Both the position numbers and the translations under genes were made by a program. Positions 1-9,638 of a stretch of 49,454 nucleotides of DNA are shown here, piece after piece; within the stretch, counting starts at the first letter, position 1, and every line of letters begins with the position of its first letter. Below the pieces are notes generated by a model. The model saw only the letters and a program-made list of their open reading frames with translations. It searched no databases and was not told where the DNA came from. The stretch is from positions 1 through 49,454 of the forward strand of contig JAMYHX010000320.1 of assembly GCA_025529335.1 (NCBI GenBank), written 5' to 3'. The stretch comes from Rhizopus sp. PT2906. Taxonomy: Eukaryota > Mucoromycota > Mucoromycetes > Mucorales > Rhizopodaceae.

Positions 1-282
1 TTTAATGACTACACATTCATTTTTATAGTAAAGCAATGGACCTTCCAAGTCTGCATAAACTATTTCAAATGGCGCTCTAAACAGAATGGGCTGCTAAGGT
101 ACGCGACATACTTTATATAGTCTCTTTATTGTCATGGATACTTGCGTATAATCAGTGAGAGGTATTATCAAATATGTAACTTATTGGCGATCAGAAAGGG
201 ATTTTATAGCAATGAAAAAGAATATGAAGATATGAATGCCAAAGGCAAAACTTTGTATGGAAATAAAATAGTAGTAGAATAA
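1..282 (+). CDS. 3' end of an unidentified repeat-borne gene (5' partial)
   Basis: The frame is open from base 1 to 98. A 57-nt GT-AG intron (99-155) follows, then the frame continues from 156 to a TAA at 280-282, giving 74 codons of a C-terminus that ends in KIVVE. The start lies outside the window. Support for real coding is the clean splice and the comparison with the right-hand copy: the late substitutions at codons Asn and Ala are silent, and several others fall in the intron. The last ~45 residues are charged (the stretch KEYEDMNAKGKT is typical). I do not recognise the family. A transposable-element gene is likely because it is repeated, but that is inference. Confidence 0.55.
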
Positions 283-290
283 CAAGAAAA
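1..290 (+). repeat. Left arm of terminal inverted repeat
   Basis: Bases 1 to about 285 match the reverse complement of the last 285-290 bases of the window. Over the first 240 bases I count eight substitutions and no gaps; a one-base indel follows near 247, and similarity fades after about 285. The match runs to the very first and last base. The arm carries a spliced ORF fragment entering from outside the window, so it is better read as part of a dispersed gene-like repeat than as a transposon terminus. Confidence 0.95.
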
Positions 291-1081
291 AAAAAGATTT
301 AATAAAACTTAGAATACGATTTAATGCCTATCATTATTCAAATTTGTAAATCGCTTTGGCACATCGTTTGTCTTCATTATTGCAAAATAAAACCAAATCG
401 ATCTATTTACTTATTCTGGAAGTAGACCCAATTAATGAAAAGCTCAAGAAAATAAAATAGAGGCATGGGGCAATTAAAAAGTGGCTCATCAAAAATTTGA
501 CAAGACAGCTTATCTATTTGCTTGTACAATTGATCAGGTATAGAATTTACCCCTTTTTTTATACAGAGTCAAACAGGTGGGATACAAACGGTCTGAATAA
601 CTATAAGGATCAGCCGATATAAATGTTTACTTATATACCTGTTTGACAATACTAGATATCATTCTTTTGATGTACAGTTGACTTTATATTAGAAGTATCA
701 ATCTTAATTTGTAAAATTTCTTAACCATTCCATGTCTGTTTGTGTAGTCAGAAATTTTGTCTTCCGTAGTGTGAAAAGATAATTGTTTGCTTTGCCGATC
801 CTATAATAATATTGCCATTCATAACATATGCCAAGGCTTATCTTAGGTGTCATAAAATGCACTAGAATTGAAACCAGCATACAGTGGCTACTTTTTATTC
901 TTTCAAATTAAGAAACTAACCTGTCCCTCTCGTAATCTTAATTTCTCTTTCCACTCTTCAAATATTTATTACATTATATCGTCTAGTTCCCTACAAACTT
1001 GTTTCTAAAATTAAATTGATAAAAAAACTTCTTGCGGACAAATGTTTCAATACTTTGTTTATAGTCTTTTTTGTGGTACTA

Positions 1082-1231
1082 TTATAAAGAGTTACGATAT
1101 ACTAACGCATGACGTGCTTCCGTGGATACTTCATCTTCGTCGGCTCTCGGTTCTTCCACTTGTTTGATATTTGTTAAACACACAAGTAGCATAAAAAATG
1201 TTAAGTTACACCAAAAATAGGAAAGATTCAT
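1082..1231 (-). CDS. Possible small secreted peptide, 49 aa
   Basis: An uninterrupted 49-codon ORF from an ATG at 1231 to a TAA at 1082-1084. The first ~24 residues are hydrophobic with aromatic and Leu/Val/Cys residues (MNLSYFWCNLTFFMLLVCLT). The rest is strongly charged (EEPRADEDEVSTEARH). That is the layout of a signal peptide followed by a short soluble peptide. No family is recognised and no intron is needed. Short ORFs of this size arise by chance in AT-rich DNA, so this stays a candidate. Confidence 0.25.
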   Translation of the reverse strand: MNLSYFWCNLTFFMLLVCLTNIKQVEEPRADEDEVSTEARHALVYRNSL

Positions 1232-1446
1232 AATATGATAAATTGAATTTTATATCATATTCTTAAGTGACATTAAAAGGCATGCCGCTTTGTTGATTTT
1301 ATGGTAAATACTCAGCCAATCTACATAAACTAACGGCTGCATATAATAATACGTTCAAAGGTAAATAAAAGTACAAAATAATATCATTGATTGTTTATTT
1401 ATAAAAGCCAACACTAACAAACCCAAACGTCTTCCAAAGTTCTTCC

Positions 1447-1477
<31 letters not shown>

Positions 1478-1509
1478 GCCAGTACAGGGTTAAACAAATG
1501 AACAAGATG

Positions 1510-1776
1510 TCAGTTGATACACTGAAGGTTGGCCTTCCGCTTCTGACGACCAGCGCCATTAGGTTCTAATGCAGTACCATTCAGAAGCATAAAGTCCCAA
1601 GGGCAAGCTACAGAGTACTCAACGCACAGACAAAGAATTTCCCTTATAACCAGTATAAGATAGTCAGTACAATGAAAGCCCGCTTTCATCTGCATATATT
1701 CTTGTCCAACTAGGGTACTGAGTAAGCAACACTTACATTTATCAATAAGAAATGAAAAAAAAAAAAAAAAAGGCAA
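1510..1776 (-). pseudogene. Coding-like relic, unassigned
   Basis: An 88-codon minus-strand frame whose first residues only translate an A/T run. From about 1745 down to 1510 the composition looks more protein-like (motifs KAGFHCTDYLILVIREI and PNGAGRQKRK). A plausible splice acceptor (TTACTCAG) lies inside it, so it could be the last exon of a decayed gene. No upstream exon or recognised domain was found. Confidence 0.2.
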
Positions 1777-2259
1777 AAAATGCTATGCAAGGAAATATAT
1801 ACAAGCTATATAGCGGAGTATGAAATATATTTATCAGGTACGTAGGGCAAATAGTGATCGATATGCATTACCAACAGCTTTCTCGAGTGGTTCACTATCG
1901 TCAAGAGTGATAAACAACACTAGGTTTTGTAGTTTACGTTATTGATTTGACAAAATCCAGCTTTAGATCATTTTATTGAAAGGAGCTGCAAGGAATCTTG
2001 AACCTTAAAGTAGATGTTGCTCTTTAATACAAAAGCCATACTTGATAGAGTGAGCAACAATGAATTAACTGGATCCTATGAAATAAATCCAAAATTGAAG
2101 TGATTCGTTTACTATTGTGAAAAATACTTATTATTCATGATTCATGTCAAGTACATCAGACACTAAAAGTCCATTGGCCTAGCCAGAGCGATTTTTTTTT
2201 TTTTTTTTCAGTCCGTGGACTTCGTGCCCATAAACGTCTTTTTTTACTATTTGCCATCA

Positions 2260-2874
2260 ATGCCAAAAAAGAAATCTACAATACGATCTGATATAGCATT
2301 AAGCATCGATCAGCAAAAACTCTTTAAGCCTTCACAACCAAAACAATCTTTACGACATAGAAAAGAAGAAAATGCTTCTGAAGTGCTTCAAGAGATGATT
2401 GCAAACTCTGATTATGACAATGCTTTGAAATTATTCAAGGCTCTACTAGAAAGTTCACGCTTCAGTATTGGTAGCTTATGGGAGGTATGACGATGAGGCA
2501 TGGTATAATGCATTTTCTTATTATTATAATAGACAGGTGTTGAGTTGATTGGCACAGTTGAACCCACAAAACTCACTGATTACTTACATGGAGTTTATAT
2601 TTGCTCTCAAGGAAAAACAGTAAGTTCAATCGAAGGTGATAGTATTTTAATGATTGATTTTTGTAGCGTTTGGCTGTATTTCATGCATATATTGATAACT
2701 TGATGCTTGAGAAACGATGGCAAGAAGCCCTTGATGAGCTTGAACTGTAAGTTTATACAATAATAGTTTTCCATTATTAACTCATCATACATCAGACGAC
2801 GTGACTCACCCAAATATCAAACTCCAGCTCTCTTGGATAAAATATCAACTTGTAAAAAGCAATTAGGCAAATAG
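2260..2874 (+). CDS. Small helical protein, possibly RRN11/TAF1A-like
   Basis: Four exons (2260-2484, 2533-2619, 2667-2746, 2796-2874) join in phase to 156 aa. The start is the ATG at 2260, giving MPKKKSTIR; an in-frame ATG at 2215 adds only residues read from the leader. The basic N-terminus is followed by helical, TPR-like segments: 'EVLQEMIANSDYDNALKLF' at about residues 45-63, then 'LAVFHAYIDNLMLEKRWQEA'. Alternation of 'DYDNALKLFKALL' and 'RWQEALDELEL' helices recalls the tetratricopeptide-like N-terminal region of RNA polymerase I core factor subunits RRN11/TAF1A, but the protein is short and the match is by eye only. It converges on RPB6, with 59 bp between the two stop codons. Confidence 0.7.
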
Positions 2875-2933
2875 ATGTATAATAATGTAAATATTCATGT
2901 GTTTTGTGTGTACAAAATGGTATATAAATGTTT

Positions 2934-3395
2934 TTATTCTACAATCAAATCCTTTACATCCCAATCCTCATATGTATTATCGGGTAAAAATCGTCTGACG
3001 ATCAATGGAACTTTCTTCTCTCGTAACTCCTTCATGGCAATCACTAATGCATCTGTTTCACCGTCTAATTCAACCATGACTGGTGCATTCATACTATTGT
3101 CTTTGTTAGCTTATTTGTTTTTTATATTTTTTGTGTTCTTGTCCTAACCTGATCTGAAGTGCACGAGTTCCCAAAATTCTTGCCTTTTCAAACTTTGTCA
3201 TGTAAGGCGTTGTCTGTCTTACTTTGGATGATCCTTGTTCTTCAGATCCTTTCTCAATAATCTCGATGGAAGCCTCATCCATCTATAATAATGAATAATT
3301 GAATCTAGAACAAGACTTTATAACTTACTGTAATACTAGAATAGTGTTAAAAGTTTATATCTTTTATTGATCAAATTCACTTACTCTCTAGACAT
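2934..3395 (-). CDS. RPB6: RNA polymerases I, II and III common subunit RPB6 (RPABC2)
   Basis: The shared ABC23/omega-like subunit of all three nuclear RNA polymerases. It stabilises assembly by binding the clamp side of the largest subunit. The C-terminal 70 residues are near-diagnostic: TTPYMTKFEKARILGTRALQ, then ELDGETDALVIAMKELREKK and a C-terminus DVKDLIVE. Core exons are 3149-3282 and 2934-3093, with a 55-nt intron. Using the ATG at 3282 gives 97 aa. Two upstream pieces also splice in phase: 3385-3395 (11 nt, ATG at 3395) and 3329-3335 (7 nt), which would add MSRDIT. Either way the long acidic N-terminal tail of yeast and human RPB6 is almost absent. The uL13m gene lies 190 bp upstream on the same strand. 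Confidence 0.92.
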
Positions 3396-3582
3396 TTTTT
3401 TTGACAGTAAAAAATATATAAAATGTGCAATTCAGTGCTTCCTTCCAAATTATTTATACAAGCCACAATAGCCCCCTTGCCACACACACATTTATATACA
3501 TGACAAAAATGGGTTCTCTTTAATGAATATCACACATACACACACGACAAAAGGAAACATAAAATACACAAATTAAATATAA

Positions 3583-4180
3583 TTACTTCTGGTCAACACC
3601 ATGCTGCTTGATAATATTGGCTGCATATGGATGTTCGCTTCCCTCAAAGATCTTCAAACGCTCCAATCGAACTTGTCGAAGTCTATTCTTTGGTAACATG
3701 CCTGAAACAGCCTTACGAATAGGCTAAACATATAGTATATAAGTAAGCATTTTTTTTTAAAAAAATTTCTATTGTTTTTACCTCTGTTGGGTCATTGGCT
3801 TGAAGGTTTTTAAAGTTGATTTCTTTTAATCCACCAGGGTACATGGTATGGTGACGATATAACTTTTGTTCAGCTTTCTTTCCAGAAACCAAAACATCTT
3901 TGGCATTAATAACAACAACATAATCACCACAATCAGCTATTGAAAACATTAGTAAACTGATGAATAGACATTGAATATGTCATTACATGCTGGATCGTAA
4001 ATAGGTTTATGCTTTCCCATCAAGGTGGTTGCAATATTTGTAGCCAAACGACCTAAAACTCTTTGCTTAGCATCAACAACATGCCACACACGGGCATATG
4101 CAAGAGCAGTCTATTTGAGATGTTAGTGAATAGAAAGAAAGGGAAGAGAATGAACCTACATTTCCAACAGCTTGTGACAT
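3583..4180 (-). CDS. Mitochondrial large-subunit ribosomal protein uL13m
   Basis: A component of the mitochondrial 54S (39S-like) ribosomal subunit. Exons 4160-4180, 3987-4110, 3782-3936 and 3583-3723 join in phase to 146 aa, the usual length for bacterial-type L13. Diagnostic stretches are ARVWHVVDAKQRVLGRLAT, the loop LMGKHKPIYDPA followed by DCGDYVVVINAKDV, and the L13 signature KLYRHHTMYPGGLKE with VSGMLPKNRLR. The bacterial 'HTMYPGG' form points to the mitochondrial rather than the cytosolic L13a protein. There is no long N-terminal extension, so targeting probably uses the mature N-terminus, as in yeast Mrpl23. It shares a 176-bp divergent promoter with the TRAPPC2L-type gene. Confidence 0.92.
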
Positions 4181-4356
4181 TCTAAAGAAAAACCTCCAAA
4201 ACTATCAATGAACTACTGTCCCCGCTGGTTTGAGAGGGTACACGGCTTTCAAGAAAAGTAGTCACGAATTCCTTGTTTGAGCGATGCTTTTATCACGTGA
4301 TACTACTCATCTTTAGGAATACACGCGCCCAGTTACATCTTTTAGCATTTCGACAC
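4181..4356. promoter_or_regulatory. Divergent promoter with TCACGTGA palindrome
   Basis: The 176 bp between the uL13m start (minus) and the TRAPPC2L start (plus) must hold both promoters. It contains the 10-bp palindrome ATCACGTGAT at 4292-4301. TCACGTGA is the preferred site of bHLH factors of the Cbf1/USF type, and Cbf1 sites are known at respiratory and mitochondrial-translation genes in yeasts. Factor identity is inference. Confidence 0.5.
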
Positions 4357-4960
4357 ATGAGCAGCGAAATTAACTGCATTGCGCTTATTGGAAAGCAGGT
4401 GTGATGATGTGTATGTGATGTAAAATAATAAAGAGAATGCTAATCGTGATGAACAGAATAATCCATTATATATCAAAAACTTTAATACTTCGCATCCTGA
4501 CTTAAAATATCACTACATTGCACATACATCAATAGACGTCATTGAAGAAAGAGTATCTAATGGACCCAAGAGCTTAGATGCTTACTTGGGCTTATTATAT
4601 GCTATGGAGGATTTAGCAGTGTACATATTCAATAAGCTGGAGGCATTAATAGAGTGTTAATAATCTTTCCATAGATATGGATATATAACAAACACCAGAG
4701 TTAAAATTATTGCTGTTGTATCTGTTACTGATGGAATCATTCGTGATGCAGATATGAAAGCTGTAAATGTGTATTGGTCTTAATGTATATTTGTATTAAT
4801 CTGTATTTTACAATAGCTATTTCGTAAAATACATTCTGCTTATGTCACAAACGTATGCAACCCATTTTATAATGTGGATTCTCAAAAACCTATTACAAGT
4901 AAAACATTTACCAAGGCTATTGAATCTATTGGGATGAGTGCAAGAACATTAGAAATATAA
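4357..4960 (+). CDS. TRAPP complex subunit TRAPPC2L / Tca17
   Basis: A longin-fold subunit of the TRAPP tethering complex that activates Rab GTPases at the Golgi. Exons 4357-4398, 4457-4620, 4675-4762 and 4817-4960 join in phase to 145 aa, matching the family length of about 140-150. The N-terminus MSSEINCIALIGKQNNPLYI is the first beta strand and loop. Later landmarks are KYHYIAHTSIDVIEER, YLGLLYAMEDLAVYGYITNT and the C-terminal segment 'FRKIHSAYVTNVCNPFY'. These match TRAPPC2L better than TRAPPC2/sedlin. It is transcribed divergently from uL13m. Confidence 0.9.
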
Positions 4961-5107
4961 TAAATACTATCATGTTCAATACATGTCTGTCTTTGTCTAC
5001 TCTCTGCTGAGTATCACTTCAGATTGAAACGCAGAAAAAAAGAGAGAGAGAAGATCTTCCTTGTAATACATAAAAATCTTTCTTCCCCCTTTCTTTTTTT
5101 TCTCTTT

Positions 5108-6132
5108 ATGAATCTTCCTAAAATAAAACGAATACCATCTTTTGCTTATCCTTTGAAAGGAGTTTATTTCTTTTTAGCTCATCCAAAGGTATATAAAGAG
5201 TAAGCATCTATCCTTTATTAATAGTTGCTGCAAAAGGAACTATGGTTAAAAACGCTCAGTCCCATTGTATTGTCAATCATCTTTAGCACTTTCTCTATTG
5301 GGTTTTCATTAAAAGTACTTTTACCTGGACATGTTGAGAAGTTAATCGAATGGCACTGGCCACACTGGATGTCTTGGTTCGTTTCTGTCATCTCTGTTGT
5401 CCTCGAGAGTGCCATCATCAACCTGCTGTTCTTTGCTATTTTGGTGCCCATTTTTCAAGATGCTGTGTTTGATGCTACCTTAGAAGCTAGGGGATTAGGT
5501 CATCTGTTGGATGATACCGAGGATATACCAAGAATTGTCATTTGTTGGCGTAATATAAGGTCAAGCATCTTGGTAAACTGGTTACTGATTATGGTCAAGG
5601 TACGTCTTTAAACCTAATATGTCATTTTATCTCTCTAAAAAAAAGTAATAGATCTTACTTTTGATTCTCACATCTCCTTTTCAACTGGTGCCTGTTGTTG
5701 GTACAGCACTGGCTTGCTATATCAGTGGATGGCCAACTGCGTAAGTAATGAATACTAATGAGCGTACCTGGTTTCATCTGACTTTTTTTTTTTTTTTCAT
5801 TTTCTTATTATTCTTTCTAATACAGTTGGAATCAGCACTTGCATTATGATATCGAAATCCGCGGACTCAAGGTATCCGAATCATACCGTTATGCAAAAGA
5901 ACATAAATGGGACTATGCCAACTTTGGCTCTGTTGCGTTTGCTTTGGAAATCTTGCCCGTATTTAATATCTTTTTCGTATGGACAAATATAGTAGGCGCT
6001 GGTTTATGGGTGGCTGCTACCTACGAGCACGAAAATGATCAGACAGCCGAGGAAGAGGAGAGCGTGCCTTATCCTCCTGCAAAGAAGCCTACAACAACAG
6101 CAGCCACAGAACAAACCCCACTTCTCCAATAA
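5108..6132 (+). CDS. EI24/CysZ-type multi-pass membrane protein
   Basis: Exons 5108-5188, 5225-5599, 5652-5740 and 5826-6132 join in phase to 283 aa. The N-terminal block 'PLKGVYFFLAHPKLLQKELW' is the helix that opens the EI24 domain. It is followed by hydrophobic segments at about residues 38-60, 73-100, 145-180 and 235-260, and by the amphipathic 'IFQDAVFDATLEARGL' motif typical of fungal EI24-domain proteins. The tail is acidic and proline-rich and ends in TPLLQ. Family members include ER/outer-membrane EI24 and bacterial sulfate transporter CysZ; the fungal ones are mostly uncharacterised. The first intron is only 36 nt. Confidence 0.8.
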
Positions 6133-6382
6133 TAAAATGCCCCAAAAGATTCTATACCTGTCAATTGATTAAACTGTAGCACAATTGACACCTATTAAGG
6201 AACGTCTGTGTAATGTTGCATTTTTTAAAAGAAAACTGTATGGCTTAGAAACAGTTTAATGAGGTTGCATATAAAAAAAAAGAAGGAGGGCGTATTTCTC
6301 AAAGCGATGCTTATTCTCACTGTTCCAAAGTCTTTGGATTTCTACCTAGCAGGATCTCTATGTCATGCCTTTAGCTTTAACT

Positions 6383-6383
<1 letters not shown>

Positions 6384-6450
<67 letters not shown>
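6384..6450. repeat. 67-nt T homopolymer
   Basis: An uninterrupted run of T from 6384 to 6450. On the minus strand it is a poly(A) tract, as left by retroposed transcripts, but no recognisable retrogene or target-site duplication was found beside it. Exact length in an assembly is unreliable. Confidence 0.95.
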
Positions 6451-6560
6451 CGTAAGCAATTCATATAATCAAGATGAGAAAAGAACCCGGTGCCCGTATA
6501 GGGTTCACTGGAGAACAATATCACATTAGAAGCCGAAATGGAACCAACTATGATTGTATG

Positions 6561-6833
6561 TCGTGCCTAACACAATCAAACAGCTGCCGAAGTGGAAGGA
6601 AAAGATGAGGTGGTTACCCGCCCTTTAACTTTCAACTGATTTACTTCGCTGTTGTTCCCATCCCAAGAAAAATAGAAAAAATGCGTTAGCAGCGCTAAAA
6701 GATCTAAAGAAATAGACAAGAAAAAAATTTTTTTATTATATATTATCTGAAAATAAAGCGTGGCGTAAAAGAGCCTATTACCACTTCATCTTCTCCTTCC
6801 ACTTCGGTAACTGTTCGATTGTGTTAGGCACGA
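6561..6833. repeat. 54-bp inverted repeat, about 163-bp spacer
   Basis: The left arm 6561-6615 (starting TCGTGCCTAACACAATC) pairs with the right arm 6779-6833 with about five mismatches. Similarity ends sharply on both outer sides. The size (273 bp) and layout fit a MITE-like foldback element or a long RNA hairpin. No protein is encoded inside. No clear target-site duplication was found. Confidence 0.85.
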
Positions 6834-7883
6834 AAAATGTGATATACACCCGCCCATGGTACGTAGATGGATTTAATCCACAGATTAGGTTAATCCCACC
6901 CTCAGAAAAAAAATGAATTGAAGATTATTATATATGCTAGCATAGAAAGACATGAAGAAGAGAAGTATTTTATTTGTTTTTTCTTATATAAATATGGAAA
7001 ATAAAGCGTGGCTCAGAGAGCATGTATCACATTTTTCGCCTCCGTTTCACCAACTGACTGATTCTTATCCTCATTCTTATTCTTATCTAATTCTCATAAA
7101 GAATACGCGTTATGCTTTATTCTGCCTATTTCTGGTTTATCTTTCAAGGACCTATTCAAAGCTTATTTTAATAAAAATGTGACTAGACAAGCTTTCATAT
7201 GAACTGGAATTCTTATACATAAACAAACAGGCCTGTGCCGATTTTCTGGTTCCCAATATTTATATTTGGCTTGATGACCACCGTCATTTATGGAAATCGT
7301 CGCTTTTTTTATCGAAGATTCTCCCTCTTTTATTTATTATACAAGTAAAAGAGGGGTCAACAAGAGAGAAGGATGACTTCTAATAGCATTCTTTTTTGAG
7401 TTATTGCTTATGTAAAATGAGCTTGGCTTTTAAACAAGAGGAATGTTAAAAAAGGTCACGGCTAGTGTACTGAATTTGATTGATCGAACCAGACGCAGGT
7501 TCCTTTTCGATGGTTTGACCATCTTTACTAAATTGGGCTTATCGGAAGTACATTTTCTTGAATAAATATACGATCTGAAATGATCCTCTCTATCTCTGTC
7601 TAGGTTATAGTCAAAAATATATACATGTCTGTGTTATTGAGTACATGAATGTGTCCTTAATAACCCATGTTTTACTCATATGGTCATTCTTCGCATTTTC
7701 TCTTTTTACAGAAATATTTTGTTCCCTATTTAGTAGATGTTTTGAACCATTTCATTATGTAGATTAAGCTTCATTGAATTTCATTATGCTCAAGTCAATC
7801 AAGGTTACTTGTCTGTTGTACAAAAAAGCTTATTTCTTGTGATTTCTCCTATAAGAATTCGAATAGACAGAGCATTATATATA

Positions 7884-7892
7884 TATATAAAG
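7884..7892 (+). promoter_or_regulatory. TATA box of the C2H2 gene
   Basis: TATATAAAG at the end of an AT dinucleotide run, 46 bp upstream of the ATG at 7938. A pyrimidine-rich leader lies between. Confidence 0.4.
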
Positions 7893-7937
7893 AAGCTTCT
7901 TTTTCTTCTTTCTTCTTTTTTATTTTGATAGAATAAT

Positions 7938-8771
7938 ATGTCAAGGCAAGCAATTACTCAACTATCTCACTCAGATAATTATAACTCCAGCCTAAGCTTC
8001 TCAGTTGCCAGTTCACCTTCCTTATCCACATCTGCCTCGGTAAATTCTGATCTTAATAGAAAAGATTCAAGGCGAAACAACAAGAAGCAATACCCGTGTG
8101 ACAAGTGCTCTAAAATTTTCAACCGTCCAAGTGCATTAACCACCCATTCTTACACACATACTGGTGAAAAACCTTTCCAGTGTCAAAGGTAAAAAAAAAA
8201 AAAAAAAAAAAAAAAAAGCGTGTAGTATGATACGATAATTGACATGTTTCAATTTAGCAAAGGATGTGGTCGTCGATTCTCGGTGCTATCTAATCTTCGA
8301 AGACATTTGAAGGCTCATCAAAAGCTGAAAGATTCATACCAACTATCTTCGATAGCCAGACTGCGTTTTGTAAGGCAATTGATTGAACGAAGTAAAACAA
8401 TGTTGGCACCAAGGCAAGACAAAGTTGAACCAAAGTACCCCCTTCTTTCTCAATTACAACTCCCACAGCCCCTATCTCCTTCCACACCTACATTGTGGCA
8501 TAATCTTCATCCTTCTACATTCGGATGCCACTATTATATGGCTCTACCTTCTCTGGGACTACATGAACATAATCATTACTTGCAACCAGACAATTGCTCT
8601 ATGTATACCGAAAACCAATTGAATCCTTTATGGTTAGTAACAGATACAGTAAAAAGAAGGGCTCCTTCATATACCTCATATTGTCATCATGAGTATTATT
8701 CTGATCTTTCAACATCTAGCAACCATCAGCAGACTGGAAACACATCTATCCCATTTACATATTCATCTTGA
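7938..8771 (+). CDS. Two-finger C2H2 zinc-finger transcription factor
   Basis: Exons 7938-8188 and 8258-8771 join in phase to 254 aa. Two adjacent C2H2 fingers span about residues 51-106: YPCDKCSKIFNRPSALTTHS, the linker THTGEKPFQC, and KGCGRRFSVLSNLRRHLKAH. The second finger has the CxxxxC spacing. The intron falls between the second finger's cysteines (between CQ and SKGC) and begins with an A run of about 26 nt. A Ser-rich N-terminus precedes a basic RKDSRRNNKKQ stretch. The C-terminal 150 residues are low-complexity and rich in His, Tyr, Ser and Pro, as in fungal activation regions. It is a likely DNA-binding regulator; target genes cannot be inferred from the neighbourhood. Confidence 0.88.
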
Positions 8772-9638
8772 TCATTCCCCCGTATATATATATGTGTGTA
8801 TGTTATTGCTAATTTTTACCTCTTTCCCCCCTTTCTCTTTCATTTTATCATTAATAATAATATAATAATATTTATTTACGCTATTATTTATACGTTATGT
8901 TTTCTTTTTCTTCTTTTTATACCGACTCCTTTCTTTAATCAACATTAAATGTACGTGCAACTACTTTAAAAATAAAGTCTTGTCATTTTGGCCAAATCTC
9001 GAAAACAGTACTCCTTTTTTTTAAGAAAAAAAAATAAAAAATAATAATGTCGTGTGCCTGATTTGTTTTGTTTGACAAAAAGACATTCTTTGTTCTATAC
9101 GCTCTTTTTTTTTCCAGAGAAGGATTAGTTTCCAAATAAGGAGATTAGTGTGTCCTTTATTGACAATTGTCAGTTCTCAGCTGTTGTACAACAAAAGTTA
9201 AGTCCCCTTCTTTGATAAAAAAGAAGATAAAGAAATAAATAGTATAAAATAACCAAAGCTCACACATTTAAACAAATAAAATAGTAAATAATAATACTAC
9301 ATGTTCATTATTTAATGTGTGTAGCATGTTGACAAATATCTTGATATAATTGGGTTCTTTTAAATTGAAGCAATTCAGAATATCTAAAACTCTACGATTC
9401 ATGCATCAACTGTGGATTGCGCAGCTTCTTATATATTGATGCTAGCCTAATGAATCTACGGATGATGTATCACCCTATGGTCCCCCATTTTTTAGCACAG
9501 TCAATTCTTGGAGTAACACAATATTCTATTTAAAACCACCTTGGCCGTCATGATGCTATTTTTATGCACTTCGCTACTGTGCACCGAAGCATTGGTTTAT
9601 ACATATTAAGCCTTTTTCGTTTTCATTGTTAATACACT

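Larger units (their letters stand above)
291..2259. other. Gene-poor AT-rich region
   Basis: About 2 kb without a convincing conserved gene. It holds one small secreted-peptide-like ORF on the minus strand (1082-1231), a possible coding relic (1510-1776, minus), and A or T runs near 1456, 1754 and 2190. The T run at about 2191-2208 lies just upstream of the gene starting at 2260. Confidence 0.6.
6133..7937. other. Intergenic region with T tract and inverted repeat
   Basis: 1.8 kb without a supported gene. It holds a 67-nt T run, a 54-bp inverted repeat (6561-6833), and a repeated short phrase GAAAATAAAGCGTGGC near 6749 and 6998. A TATA-like element lies at 7884-7892. Open frames at 6259-6468 and 6952-7182 look like chance translations. 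Confidence 0.6.

Noticed and set aside
1..290. Telomere or subtelomere at the ends
   Set aside because: No TTAGGG-type or other short tandem repeats at either end.
6259..6468. 69-aa ORF over the T tract
   Set aside because: More than a third is phenylalanine read from the homopolymer; no other coding sign. The same applies to the frames over the A tract at 48084-48408.
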